Positions 36,899-45,943 of a stretch of DNA of 64,000 bases are shown here, one piece after another. The DNA is from Bradyrhizobium genosp. L (GTDB lineage: Bacteria; Pseudomonadota; Alphaproteobacteria; Rhizobiales; Xanthobacteraceae). The position numbers were made by a program, and so were the translations under genes. The notes beneath the pieces were generated by a model, which ran no database searches, was not told the DNA's origin, and saw only the letters and a list, made by a program, of their open reading frames with translations. Numbering within the stretch: the stretch's first letter is position 1; the number at the start of each line of letters is the position of its first letter. The DNA lies in the NCBI RefSeq assembly GCF_015624485.1, contig NZ_CP061378.1, forward strand, positions 4,340,001-4,404,000. The letters are read 5' to 3'.

Positions 36899-37186
36899 TG
36901 CTTTCCCAATTCCCGTGAGCCAGACGCCCACGCGGTGACAGAACGTTCTCTCCACGCCAAAGCGCACGGACGCTGGCGTGAGGAAAATGGCCTTGATTCT
37001 GATCTTGAGGGCAAATTCCGGCGCAAACCCGAATCCGCGTCTCGCTCGATGTCCTAACCCTGCGGCGTTTTAGACGGTTGTTCGCAGGGGCGCAATCAAT
37101 GGCCGCGTAAAATCTTCGCAATCCATTGAAATAACTCGGATATTTTAGTTTTCTGAAGTTTTCTGGCGATTCTCGCGCCCGCCGGT

Positions 37187-37603
37187 CTATTTGGCCGGAA
37201 TGACGGCCGAAATGATGACGAAGGCCTGCGCCAACGGCCAATCATCCGTGATCGACAGGTCGATCCGGGCTTCCATGCCCTCAGGCGTCAATTCCCTGAG
37301 CCGCGCCAGCGCCCCGCCGGTCAATTGCATGGTCGGCCGCCCGCCCGGCAGGTTGACCACACCCATGTCCTTCCACCACACCCCGCGCCGGATACCGGTG
37401 CCGAGCGCCTTGGAGCAGGCCTCCTTGGCCGCAAAACGCTTGGCATAGGTCGCCACCACCATCTTCTCGTTGTTGGCGCGGCGCATCGCCTTGGCGCGCT
37501 CGGCGTCGGTGAAGACGCGCTCCAGGAACCGCTCGCCGTGGCGACCGATCACCTTGGCGACCCGGGTGATGTCGATCAGGTCGGAGCCGATGCCGATGAT
37601 CAT
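37187..37603 (-). CDS. acpS: Holo-[acyl-carrier-protein] synthase
   Basis: Attaches 4'-phosphopantetheine from CoA to the serine of acyl carrier protein. The 138-residue protein has the Mg site in [15 protein letters not shown] and the partner motif [17 protein letters not shown]. It overlaps pdxJ by four bases (ATGA). About 290 bases of noncoding sequence, AT-rich near 37080-37160, separate it from lepB and could hold the lepB operon promoter. Confidence 0.96.
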   Translation of the reverse strand: MIIGIGSDLIDITRVAKVIGRHGERFLERVFTDAERAKAMRRANNEKMVVATYAKRFAAKEACSKALGTGIRRGVWWKDMGVVNLPGGRPTMQLTGGALARLRELTPEGMEARIDLSITDDWPLAQAFVIISAVIPAK

Positions 37604-38379
37604 GCGCGGCCCAGGCCTTCAGCCTTGGCGCGACCGCGCTCCATCGCCGCGCGCATCGCACGCACGGTCTCGGCGATGCCGACGAACAGCGCCTCGCCCA
37701 TCATGAAGTAGCCGATATTGAGCTCGCGGATATCCGGCAGCGCGGAGATCACCTCAGCGGTCTCGTAGTCGAGGCCGTGGCCGGCATGAACCTCGAGACC
37801 CGCGGCATGCGCGAGCTTCGTGCCCTCGACAATGCGCGTCCATTCGGCGTCGGCCTTGTCCTTGTGGCTGTCGACCACGGCATCGCACCAGCCGCCGGTG
37901 TGAAGCTCGATCACCGGCGCCTTGAGCTTGGCGGCCATCTCGATCTGCCTGGGATCGGCGGCGATGAACAGCGACACCCTGATGCCGGCATCGCTCAGCT
38001 TCGCGATGAACGGCGCCAGCGCATTGTGCTGGCCGACGACGTCGAGGCCGCCTTCGGTGGTGAGCTCCTGGCGCCGCTCCGGCACCAGGCAGACCGCGTG
38101 CGGCTTGGTCTTGAGCGAGATCCGCAGCATGTCGTCGGTCGCCGCCATCTCGAAATTCAGGGGCTTCGAGATCTCGGCCTTCAGCCGCGCCATGTCCTCG
38201 TCACGGATATGGCGGCGATCCTCGCGCAGATGCGCGGTGATGCCGTCGGCCCCCGCCGCGATCGCGGCCAGCGCCAGCCGCACCGGATCGGGCCGCGCCC
38301 CGCCGCGCGCATTGCGCAGGGTCGCGACATGATCGACATTGACGCCGAGGCGCAGCGGAGCAGCTTTTGGCATTTTCAT
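37600..38379 (-). CDS. pdxJ: Pyridoxine 5'-phosphate synthase
   Basis: Condenses 1-deoxyxylulose 5-phosphate with 3-amino-2-oxopropyl phosphate to make pyridoxine phosphate (DXP-dependent vitamin B6 route). The 259-residue TIM barrel shows [41 protein letters not shown] and [12 protein letters not shown]. The start at ATG 38379 has AAGAGAA upstream. It is co-translated with acpS. Confidence 0.97.
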   Translation of the reverse strand: MKMPKAAPLRLGVNVDHVATLRNARGGARPDPVRLALAAIAAGADGITAHLREDRRHIRDEDMARLKAEISKPLNFEMAATDDMLRISLKTKPHAVCLVPERRQELTTEGGLDVVGQHNALAPFIAKLSDAGIRVSLFIAADPRQIEMAAKLKAPVIELHTGGWCDAVVDSHKDKADAEWTRIVEGTKLAHAAGLEVHAGHGLDYETAEVISALPDIRELNIGYFMMGEALFVGIAETVRAMRAAMERGRAKAEGLGRA

Positions 38380-38427
38380 TTCTCTTGAAGACTGAATTGC
38401 CGGCTCAAGCCCGGCAACGACAAAAGT

Positions 38428-40719
38428 TCACCCATTGACGCGCTCGACCCGTGCGACCACGGCCTTGGCGCGCAACTGCGCGATGATAGCGCTGAGATGC
38501 TTGAGGTCATAGACCTCGAGATCGATGGTCAGCTCGGTGAAATCGGGCGACTGGCGCGACATGTGGATGTTGTCGATATTGCCGTCGTGCTCGGCGATCA
38601 CGGTGGCGATCTGCGCAAGGCTGCCGGGCTCGTTGACATTGTGGACCAGGATGCGCGCCGGGAAGCGCTGCGGCATGGTCTCGTCGATGTCCCAGCGCAC
38701 GTCGAGCCAGCGCTCCGGCTCTTCCTCGAAATCCTTCAGCGCCGGCGACTGGATCGGATAGATCGTGATGCCCTCGCCCGGCGTCACGATGCCGACGATG
38801 CGATCGCCGGGCACCGCGCCGCCGTTCGGCGCGAACTTCACTGGCAGGTCGGAATTGATGCCGCGCACCGGGATCACCGAAGCGGCACGCGCCGGGTGCG
38901 GCGTCGCCTGCGTCTTCAGCTTGGCGACGAGCCCCTTCTTGGCGCCATAGCGCACCAGCCGCTCTTCCTTGTAGTCGGGATACATCGCGCGCGCGACGTC
39001 GGAGGCCTTGATCTCGCCGCGCCCGACCGACGCCATCACATCTTCGATCGAGGTGCGCGCCAGCCGCGGCAGCGCGCCCTTCAGCTTGTCGTCGGCATAT
39101 TCGATCTTGGCGCGGGCAAACAGGCGGTCGACGATGCGGCGGCCGAGGCCGGCATATTGGTCGCGCACGGCGTCGCGGGTGGCGCGCCGGATCGCCGCGC
39201 GCGCCTTGCCGGTGACGGCGAGGACCTCCCATGCCGAGGGCGGCGCCGATTGCGCCTTGGAGGTGATGACCTCGACCTCGTCACCGTTCTGCAGCTCGGA
39301 CGACAGCGGCGCGAACTTGCCGTTGATCTTGCAGCCGACTGCGCTGTGGCCGACGGCGGTGTGCACCGCATAGGCGAAGTCGATCACATTGGCCTTGCGC
39401 GGCAGCGCGATCAGCTTGCCCTTCGGCGTGAAGCAGAACACCTGGTCGTGGAACAGCTCGAGCTTGGTGTGCTCGAGAAATTCTTCCGGGTTGGCGCTCT
39501 CCGAGAGGATGCCGATGGTGTGGCGCAGCCAGGCGAAGGCGTTGGATTCGTGCTTCAACCGCTCGTTCGGCGAGCCCATGCCTTCCTTGTAGAACGCGTG
39601 CGCCGCGATGCCGAACTCGGCGATCTGGTTCATCTCCTCGGTGCGGATCTGCAGCTCGACGCGCTGCTTGCCCGGTCCAATCACGGTGGTGTGGATCGAA
39701 CGGTAGTCGTTCTGTTTCGGCGTCGAGATGTAGTCCTTGAAGCGGCCCGGCACCACCGGCCAGGTGGTGTGCACGATGCCCAATGCACGGTAGCATGCAC
39801 CGACATCGTCGAGGACGATGCGGAAGCCGTAGATGTCGGACAGCTGCTCGAAGCCGACCGATTTGCGCTCCATCTTGGTCCAGATCGAAAAAGGCTGCTT
39901 GCGGCGGCCGAACACCCGCGCCGTGATGCCGTTCTTCTGCAAGTTCTTCGAGAGTTGGGTTTCGATCTCGCCGATCAGATTGCGGTTGCGGTCGGCCAGC
40001 GCATCGAGGCGCTGCTTGACCACCGCATAGGCCTCCGGATCGAGCACGAAGAACGAGAGGTCCTCGAGCTCCTCGCGCATTTCCTGCATGCCCATGCGGC
40101 CGGCGAGCGGCGCATAGATGTCGAGCGTCTCGTCGGCGATGCGGCGGCGCGACGCCGGCGGCATGAACTCCATGGTCCGCATGTTGTGCAGGCGGTCGGC
40201 GAGCTTGATCAGGAGCACGCGGACGTCGTCGGCGATCGCCAGCAGCAGCTTGCGTAAATTCTCGGCCTGCTTGGCCTCGCGCGACACCAGCTCCAGCCGC
40301 TTCAGCTTGGTCAGGCCCTCGACCAGCGCGCCGATCTCGTGGCCGAAGACGTTGTCGATCTCGGCCCGCGTCGCCTCGGTATCCTCGATCGTGTCGTGCA
40401 GCAGGGCCGCGACGATCGTGGCGTCGTCGAGCTTGAGGTTGGTGAGGATCGCGGCGACCTCGAGCGGATGCGAGAAATAGGGATCGCCGGACGCGCGCGT
40501 CTGGGTGCCGTGCGCCTTCATCGCGTAGACGTAGGCGCGATTGAGCAGGTCTTCGTTGGTGTCGGGGTTATAGGAGCGCACGCGCTCGACGAGGTCATAT
40601 TGTCGCATCATTCGCGCCCGCGGCCGCGCCGGCTTCTCACCGGTGGACGAGGCCGGTGCCACCGCGACCGTCTCGGTCGCAGCCTGCATCTGGCTGGAGC
40701 TGCGGCGTCGATACGCCAT
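38428..40719 (-). CDS. rsh: Bifunctional (p)ppGpp synthetase/hydrolase (RelA/SpoT family)
   Basis: Controls the stringent-response alarmone. The 763-residue protein has an HD hydrolase domain (about 60-200; YFSHPLEVAAIL, LLHDTIEDTEAT, DRLHNMRTMEFM) and a synthetase domain (about 250-380; SDIYGFRIVLDD, NDYRSIHTTVIGP). A TGS domain follows (about 425-485), with a helical region and a C-terminal ACT domain (about 685-760). The synthetase loop reads GRFKDYIS; the basic RxKD form is typical of bifunctional enzymes. The intact HD motif supports hydrolase activity. It lies downstream of rpoZ, as is usual. Confidence 0.96.
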   Translation of the reverse strand: MAYRRRSSSQMQAATETVAVAPASSTGEKPARPRARMMRQYDLVERVRSYNPDTNEDLLNRAYVYAMKAHGTQTRASGDPYFSHPLEVAAILTNLKLDDATIVAALLHDTIEDTEATRAEIDNVFGHEIGALVEGLTKLKRLELVSREAKQAENLRKLLLAIADDVRVLLIKLADRLHNMRTMEFMPPASRRRIADETLDIYAPLAGRMGMQEMREELEDLSFFVLDPEAYAVVKQRLDALADRNRNLIGEIETQLSKNLQKNGITARVFGRRKQPFSIWTKMERKSVGFEQLSDIYGFRIVLDDVGACYRALGIVHTTWPVVPGRFKDYISTPKQNDYRSIHTTVIGPGKQRVELQIRTEEMNQIAEFGIAAHAFYKEGMGSPNERLKHESNAFAWLRHTIGILSESANPEEFLEHTKLELFHDQVFCFTPKGKLIALPRKANVIDFAYAVHTAVGHSAVGCKINGKFAPLSSELQNGDEVEVITSKAQSAPPSAWEVLAVTGKARAAIRRATRDAVRDQYAGLGRRIVDRLFARAKIEYADDKLKGALPRLARTSIEDVMASVGRGEIKASDVARAMYPDYKEERLVRYGAKKGLVAKLKTQATPHPARAASVIPVRGINSDLPVKFAPNGGAVPGDRIVGIVTPGEGITIYPIQSPALKDFEEEPERWLDVRWDIDETMPQRFPARILVHNVNEPGSLAQIATVIAEHDGNIDNIHMSRQSPDFTELTIDLEVYDLKHLSAIIAQLRAKAVVARVERVNG

Positions 40720-40861
40720 GGACTAGATGCCTCTCACGGGGCCGAACGGCCCTCCCTTTCTCAATCTAGTGTGCTTTCCAATCAAGCAGCACCCCGCGCG
40801 GGAGCCGGAAACGTTCAATTTCCCGCGTCCCCATAGGACGCATCGTAACTGCAAAATTGTC

Positions 40862-40897
40862 AACAAAAGCAAAGGCCCGGAGCGATGTCCGGGCCTT
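40862..40897 (-). terminator. Terminator between rpoZ and rsh
   Basis: AAGGCCCGGA (40872-40881) and TCCGGGCCTT (40888-40897) form a 10-bp stem with a 6-base loop. On the minus strand it is followed by a TTTT tract. It lies 40 bases after rpoZ, so rsh probably has its own promoter or depends on read-through. Confidence 0.88.
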
Positions 40898-40937
40898 CTG
40901 GCAAATCTGTCCGAAATGATGAGCTGGGAAGCGAGGC

Positions 40938-41330
40938 TTACTCGTCTTCCTCGGGCTGCTCCTCCGGGGGCGCCAGCCCCTCAAGGCCCTTCAGCAGCTC
41001 TTCCTCGGTCATCCGCTCGGGCGCGACCTCGGTGTCGTCGGCATCGACGCTGGCGCCGGCGGAACCGATCAGCGGCACCGTGTCCGGCTCGGGCTCGTCG
41101 ACCTCGACGAACTTCTGCAGCGAGTGCACCAGTTCCTCGCGCAGATCTTCCGGCGAGATCGTGGAGTCGGCAATCTCCCGCAACGAAACGACCGGATTCT
41201 TGTCGTTGTCGCGATCAACCGTGAGTTGAGAGCCAGACGAGATCATCCGGGCGCGATGTGCTGCGAGCAGGACGAGGTCGAAACGATTATCGACCTTATC
41301 AATGCAATCTTCGACGGTGACGCGAGCCAT
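40938..41330 (-). CDS. rpoZ: RNA polymerase omega subunit
   Basis: Small subunit that helps fold and assemble the beta-prime subunit. The 130-residue protein begins [20 protein letters not shown] and continues with the conserved [14 protein letters not shown] and [12 protein letters not shown] long acidic tail (Glu/Asp/Pro) fills the last 50 residues, as in other rhizobia. A terminator follows. Confidence 0.96.
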   Translation of the reverse strand: MARVTVEDCIDKVDNRFDLVLLAAHRARMISSGSQLTVDRDNDKNPVVSLREIADSTISPEDLREELVHSLQKFVEVDEPEPDTVPLIGSAGASVDADDTEVAPERMTEEELLKGLEGLAPPEEQPEEDE

Positions 41331-41689
41331 CTCGAGGCGCTCCGTGGTAAAAGGGACCGAACATGTTGGTTATGAGGGTTAGTTATAGGGCTGGCACCCG
41401 TTTCGCAAGGCAAAATTTGTGATTTGCCTTCCGAACAGGCTCTGATAACCCGGTGCGCCGGGGCCAGAATGGCCGGAGCGTCTGGCTATACTGGCCTGGT
41501 TGCCGCGTCAGACAAGTAAATCTCTCATTGCAATGTCAAAAGTCTAGGCTTTTTGCCCTCGCCTCACCATAATTGCGTTGGTGACTGTCGTGGGGAAGAT
41601 TCACCGAACTTTAGACAGCAACGCAGAAAATTGCGCGCGGTCGGTTGCCGCTGCGCTAAGAACACTAACAACCACGCGAGAACCCTTTG
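41331..41689. other. Divergent promoter region rpoZ / NYN gene
   Basis: About 360 noncoding bases that should hold both promoters. It contains the exact inverted repeat AAGGCAAA (41407-41414) / TTTGCCTT (41423-41430), eight bases apart and about 77 bases upstream of rpoZ. No RNA gene is recognised. Confidence 0.6.
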
Positions 41690-42334
41690 ATGTCGTCACC
41701 TGTTTCCAACAAGATCGCGCTCTTCATCGACGGAGCCAATCTTTACGCAACCGCAAAGACGCTGGGCTTCGACATCGACTACAAGCGCCTTCTCAAGGAA
41801 TTCCAGGGCCGCGGCACGCTGCTGCGCGCGTTCTACTACACGGCGATCATCGAGGATCAGGAGTACTCGTCGATCCGTCCGCTGATCGACTGGCTCGACT
41901 ACAACGGCTACACCGTCGTCACCAAGGCCACCAAGGAATTCATCGACGCCAGCGGCCGCCGCAAGGTGAAGGGCAACATGGATATCGAGCTTGCCGTCGA
42001 TGCCATGGAACTGGCTGAGCATATCGACCAGATGATCCTGTTCTCCGGCGACGGTGACTTCCGCTCGCTGGTGGAAGCCGTGCAGCGCCGCGGCGTCCGC
42101 GTCACCGTGATCTCCACCATCGCCAGCCAGCCGCCGATGATCGCCGACGAACTGCGCCGCCAGGCCGATGTCTTCACCGACCTCGTCGAGCTGCAATCCA
42201 AGCTCGGCCGCGATCCTTCCGAGCGTCCGGCGCCGCGCGAGCCGCGTGAACCGCGGCACCACTCGCCGCAATTCCTGCAGCGCGCGCCCACCACCGTGGC
42301 GTCCCGGGCCGCCGATGACGATTTCGACGAGTAA
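41690..42334 (+). CDS. NYN-domain (LabA/DUF88-like) putative RNase
   Basis: A 214-residue protein. The PIN-like NYN domain (about 5-165) has conserved acidic residues in IALFIDGANLYATAK, KVKGNMDIELAVDAMELAE and ILFSGDGDFRSLVEAVQRRG. The tail is Arg/Pro-rich and disordered. The acidic site suggests metal-dependent RNA cleavage, but substrates are unknown. ATG 41690 immediately follows an in-frame TTG, with GAGAA about eight bases upstream. It overlaps the next gene by 20 bases. Confidence 0.9.
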   Translation: MSSPVSNKIALFIDGANLYATAKTLGFDIDYKRLLKEFQGRGTLLRAFYYTAIIEDQEYSSIRPLIDWLDYNGYTVVTKATKEFIDASGRRKVKGNMDIELAVDAMELAEHIDQMILFSGDGDFRSLVEAVQRRGVRVTVISTIASQPPMIADELRRQADVFTDLVELQSKLGRDPSERPAPREPREPRHHSPQFLQRAPTTVASRAADDDFDE

Positions 42335-42974
42335 TCTCGTCACCGCCGCCACCCGTCCCGACAGCAACTGTCAGCTCTGTCCAAGGCTGGCCGAGTTTCG
42401 TGCGCAGACCCGCGCGCGCCAGCCGGACTGGTTCAACGCGCCGGTGGAGTCGTTCGGCGATCCGAACGCGCGGCTGCTGATCGTCGGCCTTGCGCCTGGC
42501 ATGCAAGGCGCCAACCGCACCGGCCGTCCCTTCACCGGCGATTACGCCGGTGATTTGCTGTATGCGACGTTGCTCGAATATGGCTTCGCCAGCGGCGTCT
42601 ATCAGGCACGGCCGGACGACGGCCTCAAGCTGGTCGACAGCCGGATCAGCAATGCGGTGCGCTGCGTGCCGCCGCAGAACAAGCCGCTGCCGGCCGAGAT
42701 CAACACCTGCCGGCAGTTTCTCAGTGCAACGATCGCCGCAATGCCGAAGGTACGCGCGATCGTGCTGCTCGGTCGCATCGCCCACGAATCAACATTGAAG
42801 GCATTGGGGCATCGCCTGGCTGCCGCGCCCTTTAAGCACGGTGCCGTGCATAGCGTCGACAAATACAGGCTCTACGACAGCTATCACTGCTCGCGCTACA
42901 ACACGAATACGGGCGTGCTGACGACCGACATGTTCCGCGCGGTGTTCGCGCATGTACGGAAGGATCTCGGTTAG
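42315..42974 (+). CDS. Uracil-DNA glycosylase, family 5 (UdgB-like)
   Basis: Removes uracil, and in family 5 also some deaminated purines, from DNA. The 219-residue protein has iron-sulfur cysteines starting NCQLCPRLAEFR and the motif-1 region LIVGLAPGMQGANRTGRPFT. The C-terminal motif HGAVHSVDKYRLYDSYHCSR matches the family. The Ala-Pro-Gly form of motif 1, without a catalytic Asp or Asn at the usual place, argues for family 5 over family 4. ATG 42315 lies inside the end of the NYN gene. Confidence 0.88.
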   Translation: MTISTSNLVTAATRPDSNCQLCPRLAEFRAQTRARQPDWFNAPVESFGDPNARLLIVGLAPGMQGANRTGRPFTGDYAGDLLYATLLEYGFASGVYQARPDDGLKLVDSRISNAVRCVPPQNKPLPAEINTCRQFLSATIAAMPKVRAIVLLGRIAHESTLKALGHRLAAAPFKHGAVHSVDKYRLYDSYHCSRYNTNTGVLTTDMFRAVFAHVRKDLG

Positions 42975-42977
42975 TGT

Positions 42978-43066
42978 CGTAGGGTGGGCAAAGGAGCGTA
43001 AGCGACGTGCCCACCCTCCGCATTGTGCTCGTGATGGTGGGCACGCTTCGCTTTGCCCACCCTACG
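42978..43066. repeat. Palindromic repeat, GTAGGGTGGGC family
   Basis: Second copy of the element at 12244-12331 in the opposite orientation. Outer arms CGTAGGGTGGGCAAAG and CTTTGCCCACCCTACG are exact inverted copies. It fills the gap between convergent genes. Confidence 0.92.
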
Positions 43067-43080
43067 ACCTACCACGCCCG

Positions 43081-43656
43081 CTATCTTTGGTTGTCCCTCA
43101 GCCACGCCAGGACATCGCCTGCGTTCCGGTCGGGCGGGAACACCGGATAGAACACATGCGTGATGCGCCCGTCGTCGATGATCAGCGCGAGCCGCTTGAT
43201 CAGCGTCAGCCCCGCGACCGACATCGTCGGCAGCTGCAACGCCTGCGTCAGCTGAAGCTCCTCGTCCGACAGCACCGGGAACGGCAGATGCAGCCGTGAG
43301 GCCATCTCGGTCTGGTATGCATTGCTCTGGGTCGACAGGCCGAACACGTTGGCCGCACCCGCCCCCTTCAGCTCGGCGAACAGGTCGCGGAACGCGCAGG
43401 TCTGCGGCGTGCAGCCGCGTGCGCCGGGGATCATGTCCCAGTCCTCGACCAGCCCGATCTTGCCGGGCTCGCCGGTTCGGGGATAGCCGAACACCACCGT
43501 GCGCCCTGCCAGCGCCGACAGCATCACCGAGGTGTCGTTGGTGGCGCGCAGGCTGACCGGCGGGAGCGGCAGACCGGCCAGATGCGCTGCGGCGCCATCG
43601 TCTTGCGGCGCCGGGATCTTGCTCCAGTCGACGTCAGTCAGGCTCGATTGAGTCAT
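43081..43656 (-). CDS. Peroxiredoxin-like redoxin
   Basis: A 191-residue thioredoxin-fold protein of the AhpC/BCP group, probably reducing peroxides. The core has TVVFGYPRTGEPGK, IPGARGCTPQTCAFRDLFAE and VFGLSTQSNAYQTEMASRL. The Thr-x-x-Cys pattern in CTPQTCAF provides the peroxidatic cysteine, with a second Cys five residues before it. A divergent tail reads GRITHVFYPVFPPDRN. The family is clear; the physiological oxidant is not. Confidence 0.88.
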   Translation of the reverse strand: MTQSSLTDVDWSKIPAPQDDGAAAHLAGLPLPPVSLRATNDTSVMLSALAGRTVVFGYPRTGEPGKIGLVEDWDMIPGARGCTPQTCAFRDLFAELKGAGAANVFGLSTQSNAYQTEMASRLHLPFPVLSDEELQLTQALQLPTMSVAGLTLIKRLALIIDDGRITHVFYPVFPPDRNAGDVLAWLRDNQR

Positions 43657-43671
43657 GTCGTGCTCCGGTGC

Positions 43672-43758
43672 CGTAGGATGGGTGGAGCGAAGCGATACCC
43701 ATCGGATCTTGCGCGTGCGGCCAGATGATGGGTATCGTTTCGCTCAACCCATCCTACG
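43672..43758. repeat. Palindromic repeat, CGTAGGATGGGT family
   Basis: CGTAGGATGGGTGGAGCGAAG and the inverted CGCTCAACCCATCCTACG frame a 45-base centre that includes the pair ATACCCATC/GATGGGTAT. It separates smpB from the peroxiredoxin gene. Confidence 0.9.
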
Positions 43759-43775
43759 ATCTCCCCTGTTCGCGG

Positions 43776-44249
43776 CTATCCCCGCGCCCGCATCAGGCGG
43801 CCCTTCTCGCGGCTCCAGTCGCGCTTCTTCTCGGTCTCGCGCTTGTCGTGCAGCTTCTTGCCCTTGGCGACCGCGAGCAGCAGCTTGGCACGGCCGCGCT
43901 CGTTGAAATACAGCTTTAGCGGAATGAGCGTCATGCCCTCGCGGTCGACGGCGCCGAGCAGCTTGTTGATCTGCTTGCGATGCAGCAGCAGTTTCCGCGG
44001 CCGCTTCGGCTCGTGGTTGAAGCGGTTGGCCTGCAGATATTCCGGGATATTGGCGTTGATTAGCCAAATCTCGCCGTTCTTGGAATCCGCATAGGATTCC
44101 GCGATCGTGCTCTTGCCGTTGCGGATCGATTTGACCTCGGTGCCGGTCAGCGAAATGCCGGCCTCGATGGTGTCCTCGATGGCGTAGTTGAAGCGGGCCT
44201 TCCGGTTTTCAGCGACAACCTTGATCGGGCGTTCGTTCTTGTCGGCCAC
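43776..44249 (-). CDS. smpB: SsrA-binding protein SmpB
   Basis: Partner of tmRNA in rescue of stalled ribosomes. The 157-residue protein has the beta-barrel core ([60 protein letters not shown]) and the basic C-terminal tail [20 protein letters not shown]. It starts with GTG 44249, one base after the mscL stop. The tmRNA gene itself is not in this window. Confidence 0.96.
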   Translation of the reverse strand: MADKNERPIKVVAENRKARFNYAIEDTIEAGISLTGTEVKSIRNGKSTIAESYADSKNGEIWLINANIPEYLQANRFNHEPKRPRKLLLHRKQINKLLGAVDREGMTLIPLKLYFNERGRAKLLLAVAKGKKLHDKRETEKKRDWSREKGRLMRARG

Positions 44250-44250
44250 T

Positions 44251-44667
44251 TTAGCTCTTCTTGAGGAGGTCGCGGATTTCCGTCAGCAGCACGACCTCGG
44301 CCGACGGCTTCGGAGGCTCGGCGGGCGCGGCTGCTTCCTTGCGCTTGAACTTGTTCATGGTGCGAACGACCATGAACAGCACGAAGGCGACGATGATAAA
44401 GTTCACGACCAGGGTGAGGAAGCTGCCATAGGCCAGCACCGCCCCCTGCTTCTTGGCGTCGGCGAGGTTAGTCGCGTCCACCCCATGCTTGAGGCCGACG
44501 AAGTAGTTGGAGAAATCAAGGCCGCCGGTGACTGCGCCAACGATCGGCATGATGATGTCGTTGACCATCGAAGTCACGATGGCGCCGAAGGCGGCGCCGA
44601 TAATGACCGCGACGGCGAGGTCGACGACATTGCCTTTCATGGCGAATTCGCGGAAATCCTTCAGCAT
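44251..44667 (-). CDS. mscL: Large-conductance mechanosensitive channel
   Basis: Pentameric inner-membrane safety valve that opens on hypo-osmotic shock. The 138-residue protein starts [22 protein letters not shown]1 follows ([20 protein letters not shown]), then a periplasmic loop and TM2 ([20 protein letters not shown]). It ends in a charged bundle. It lies between dapA and smpB on one strand, tightly coupled to smpB. Confidence 0.96.
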   Translation of the reverse strand: MLKDFREFAMKGNVVDLAVAVIIGAAFGAIVTSMVNDIIMPIVGAVTGGLDFSNYFVGLKHGVDATNLADAKKQGAVLAYGSFLTLVVNFIIVAFVLFMVVRTMNKFKRKEAAAPAEPPKPSAEVVLLTEIRDLLKKS

Positions 44668-44724
44668 ACCTGTCCCCTTCCTTCGACGTCACGCACCGGA
44701 CTGCCCGGCGCGAATCCCCGGATC

Positions 44725-45615
44725 TCAGTTGATCAGCCCAGCATGGACCATGGCGCTGCGTACCGCGGCACGGGTCGATTCCGCGACCGGCACCATCGGC
44801 AGCCGCAGCTTCTCGTCCAGCTTGCCGAGCAGCGACATCGCATATTTCACCGGCGCCGGATTGCTCTCGATGAAGAGATTGGTGTGCAACGGCATCAGCT
44901 TGTCGTGGATCGCGAGCGCGGCCGTGGCGTCGCCCTTCTGCCAGGCGGCCTGGAACTCCGAGCACAGCCGGGGCGCGACGTTCGAGGTCACCGAGATGCA
45001 GCCATGGCCGCCATGCGCCATGTAGCCCAGGATCGTCGCGTCTTCGCCCGACAGCTGGTTGAAGTCCTCGCCCATCGCGGCGCGCTGCTGCGAGACCCGC
45101 ACCATGCTCGCGGTCGCATCCTTGACGCCGGCAATGTTCTTCAGCTCGAACAGCCGCTTCATGGTGTCGACCGACATGTCGATCACCGAGCGCGGCGGGA
45201 TGTTGTAGATGATGATCGGAATGCCGATCGCATCGTTGATCGCCTTGAAGTGCTGGTAGAGGCCTTCCTGGGTCGGCTTGTTGTAATATGGCGTCACCAC
45301 CAGCACCGCGGTGGCGCCCGCCTGCTCGGCATGCTCGGCGAGCTCGATCGCTTCCTTGGTCGAGTTCGAGCCGGCGCCGGCGATCACGGGCACCCGGCCG
45401 TTGGCCTCGGCGATGCACCACTCGACGACGCGCTTGTGCTCGTCATGGCTCAGCGTCGGGCTCTCGCCAGTGGTGCCGACCGGCACCAGGCCGTGCGTGC
45501 CCTCGCTGATCTGCCAGTTCACGAGGCTGCGGAACGCGGCCTCATCCACCGAGCCGTTCTTGAAGGGCGTCACCAAGGCAGTGAATGACCCCCGGAATTT
45601 TGTCTTGGCTGCCAT
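44725..45615 (-). CDS. dapA: 4-hydroxy-tetrahydrodipicolinate synthase
   Basis: First committed enzyme of lysine and diaminopimelate synthesis, condensing pyruvate with aspartate semialdehyde. The 296-residue TIM barrel shows [18 protein letters not shown], the tyrosine in [15 protein letters not shown], and the Schiff-base lysine in [19 protein letters not shown] precedes ATG 45615. It is divergent from the lytic transglycosylase gene, both being murein-related. Confidence 0.96.
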   Translation of the reverse strand: MAAKTKFRGSFTALVTPFKNGSVDEAAFRSLVNWQISEGTHGLVPVGTTGESPTLSHDEHKRVVEWCIAEANGRVPVIAGAGSNSTKEAIELAEHAEQAGATAVLVVTPYYNKPTQEGLYQHFKAINDAIGIPIIIYNIPPRSVIDMSVDTMKRLFELKNIAGVKDATASMVRVSQQRAAMGEDFNQLSGEDATILGYMAHGGHGCISVTSNVAPRLCSEFQAAWQKGDATAALAIHDKLMPLHTNLFIESNPAPVKYAMSLLGKLDEKLRLPMVPVAESTRAAVRSAMVHAGLIN

Positions 45616-45943
45616 GGACTTCCTCCAAACGCTTCAGGCTTCGTGCTAGGTCGCTCGACCCGGATATTGGCGTGCTTCTGTTGGCGTGCTTCCGTTCGCG
45701 CCAGCGGCCCCATACCGCGGAAAAATGCCACCAAAGGCGATTCATACCGGGTCTGGCCCGGCGGCGAAAGGGCCGCATCGTACCTATCCCGGCCCCGATT
45801 TCGGTCCAGCCGCGATTTTGCCGCGGTGCTGGCGCAAAGAGCCGCAGGCCGGCGACGCCTTTTTAGCATTTTGTGCACATATTCAATCAAATAAGAACTG
45901 ATGGCCCTGATGACCAGATGATTCGGCGCCGCAGAGGACCTCC
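45616..45943. other. Divergent promoter region dapA / slt
   Basis: About 330 noncoding bases between divergent genes. An AT-rich segment near 45860-45900 could serve the transglycosylase promoter. No hairpin, repeat or RNA gene was identified. Confidence 0.5.
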
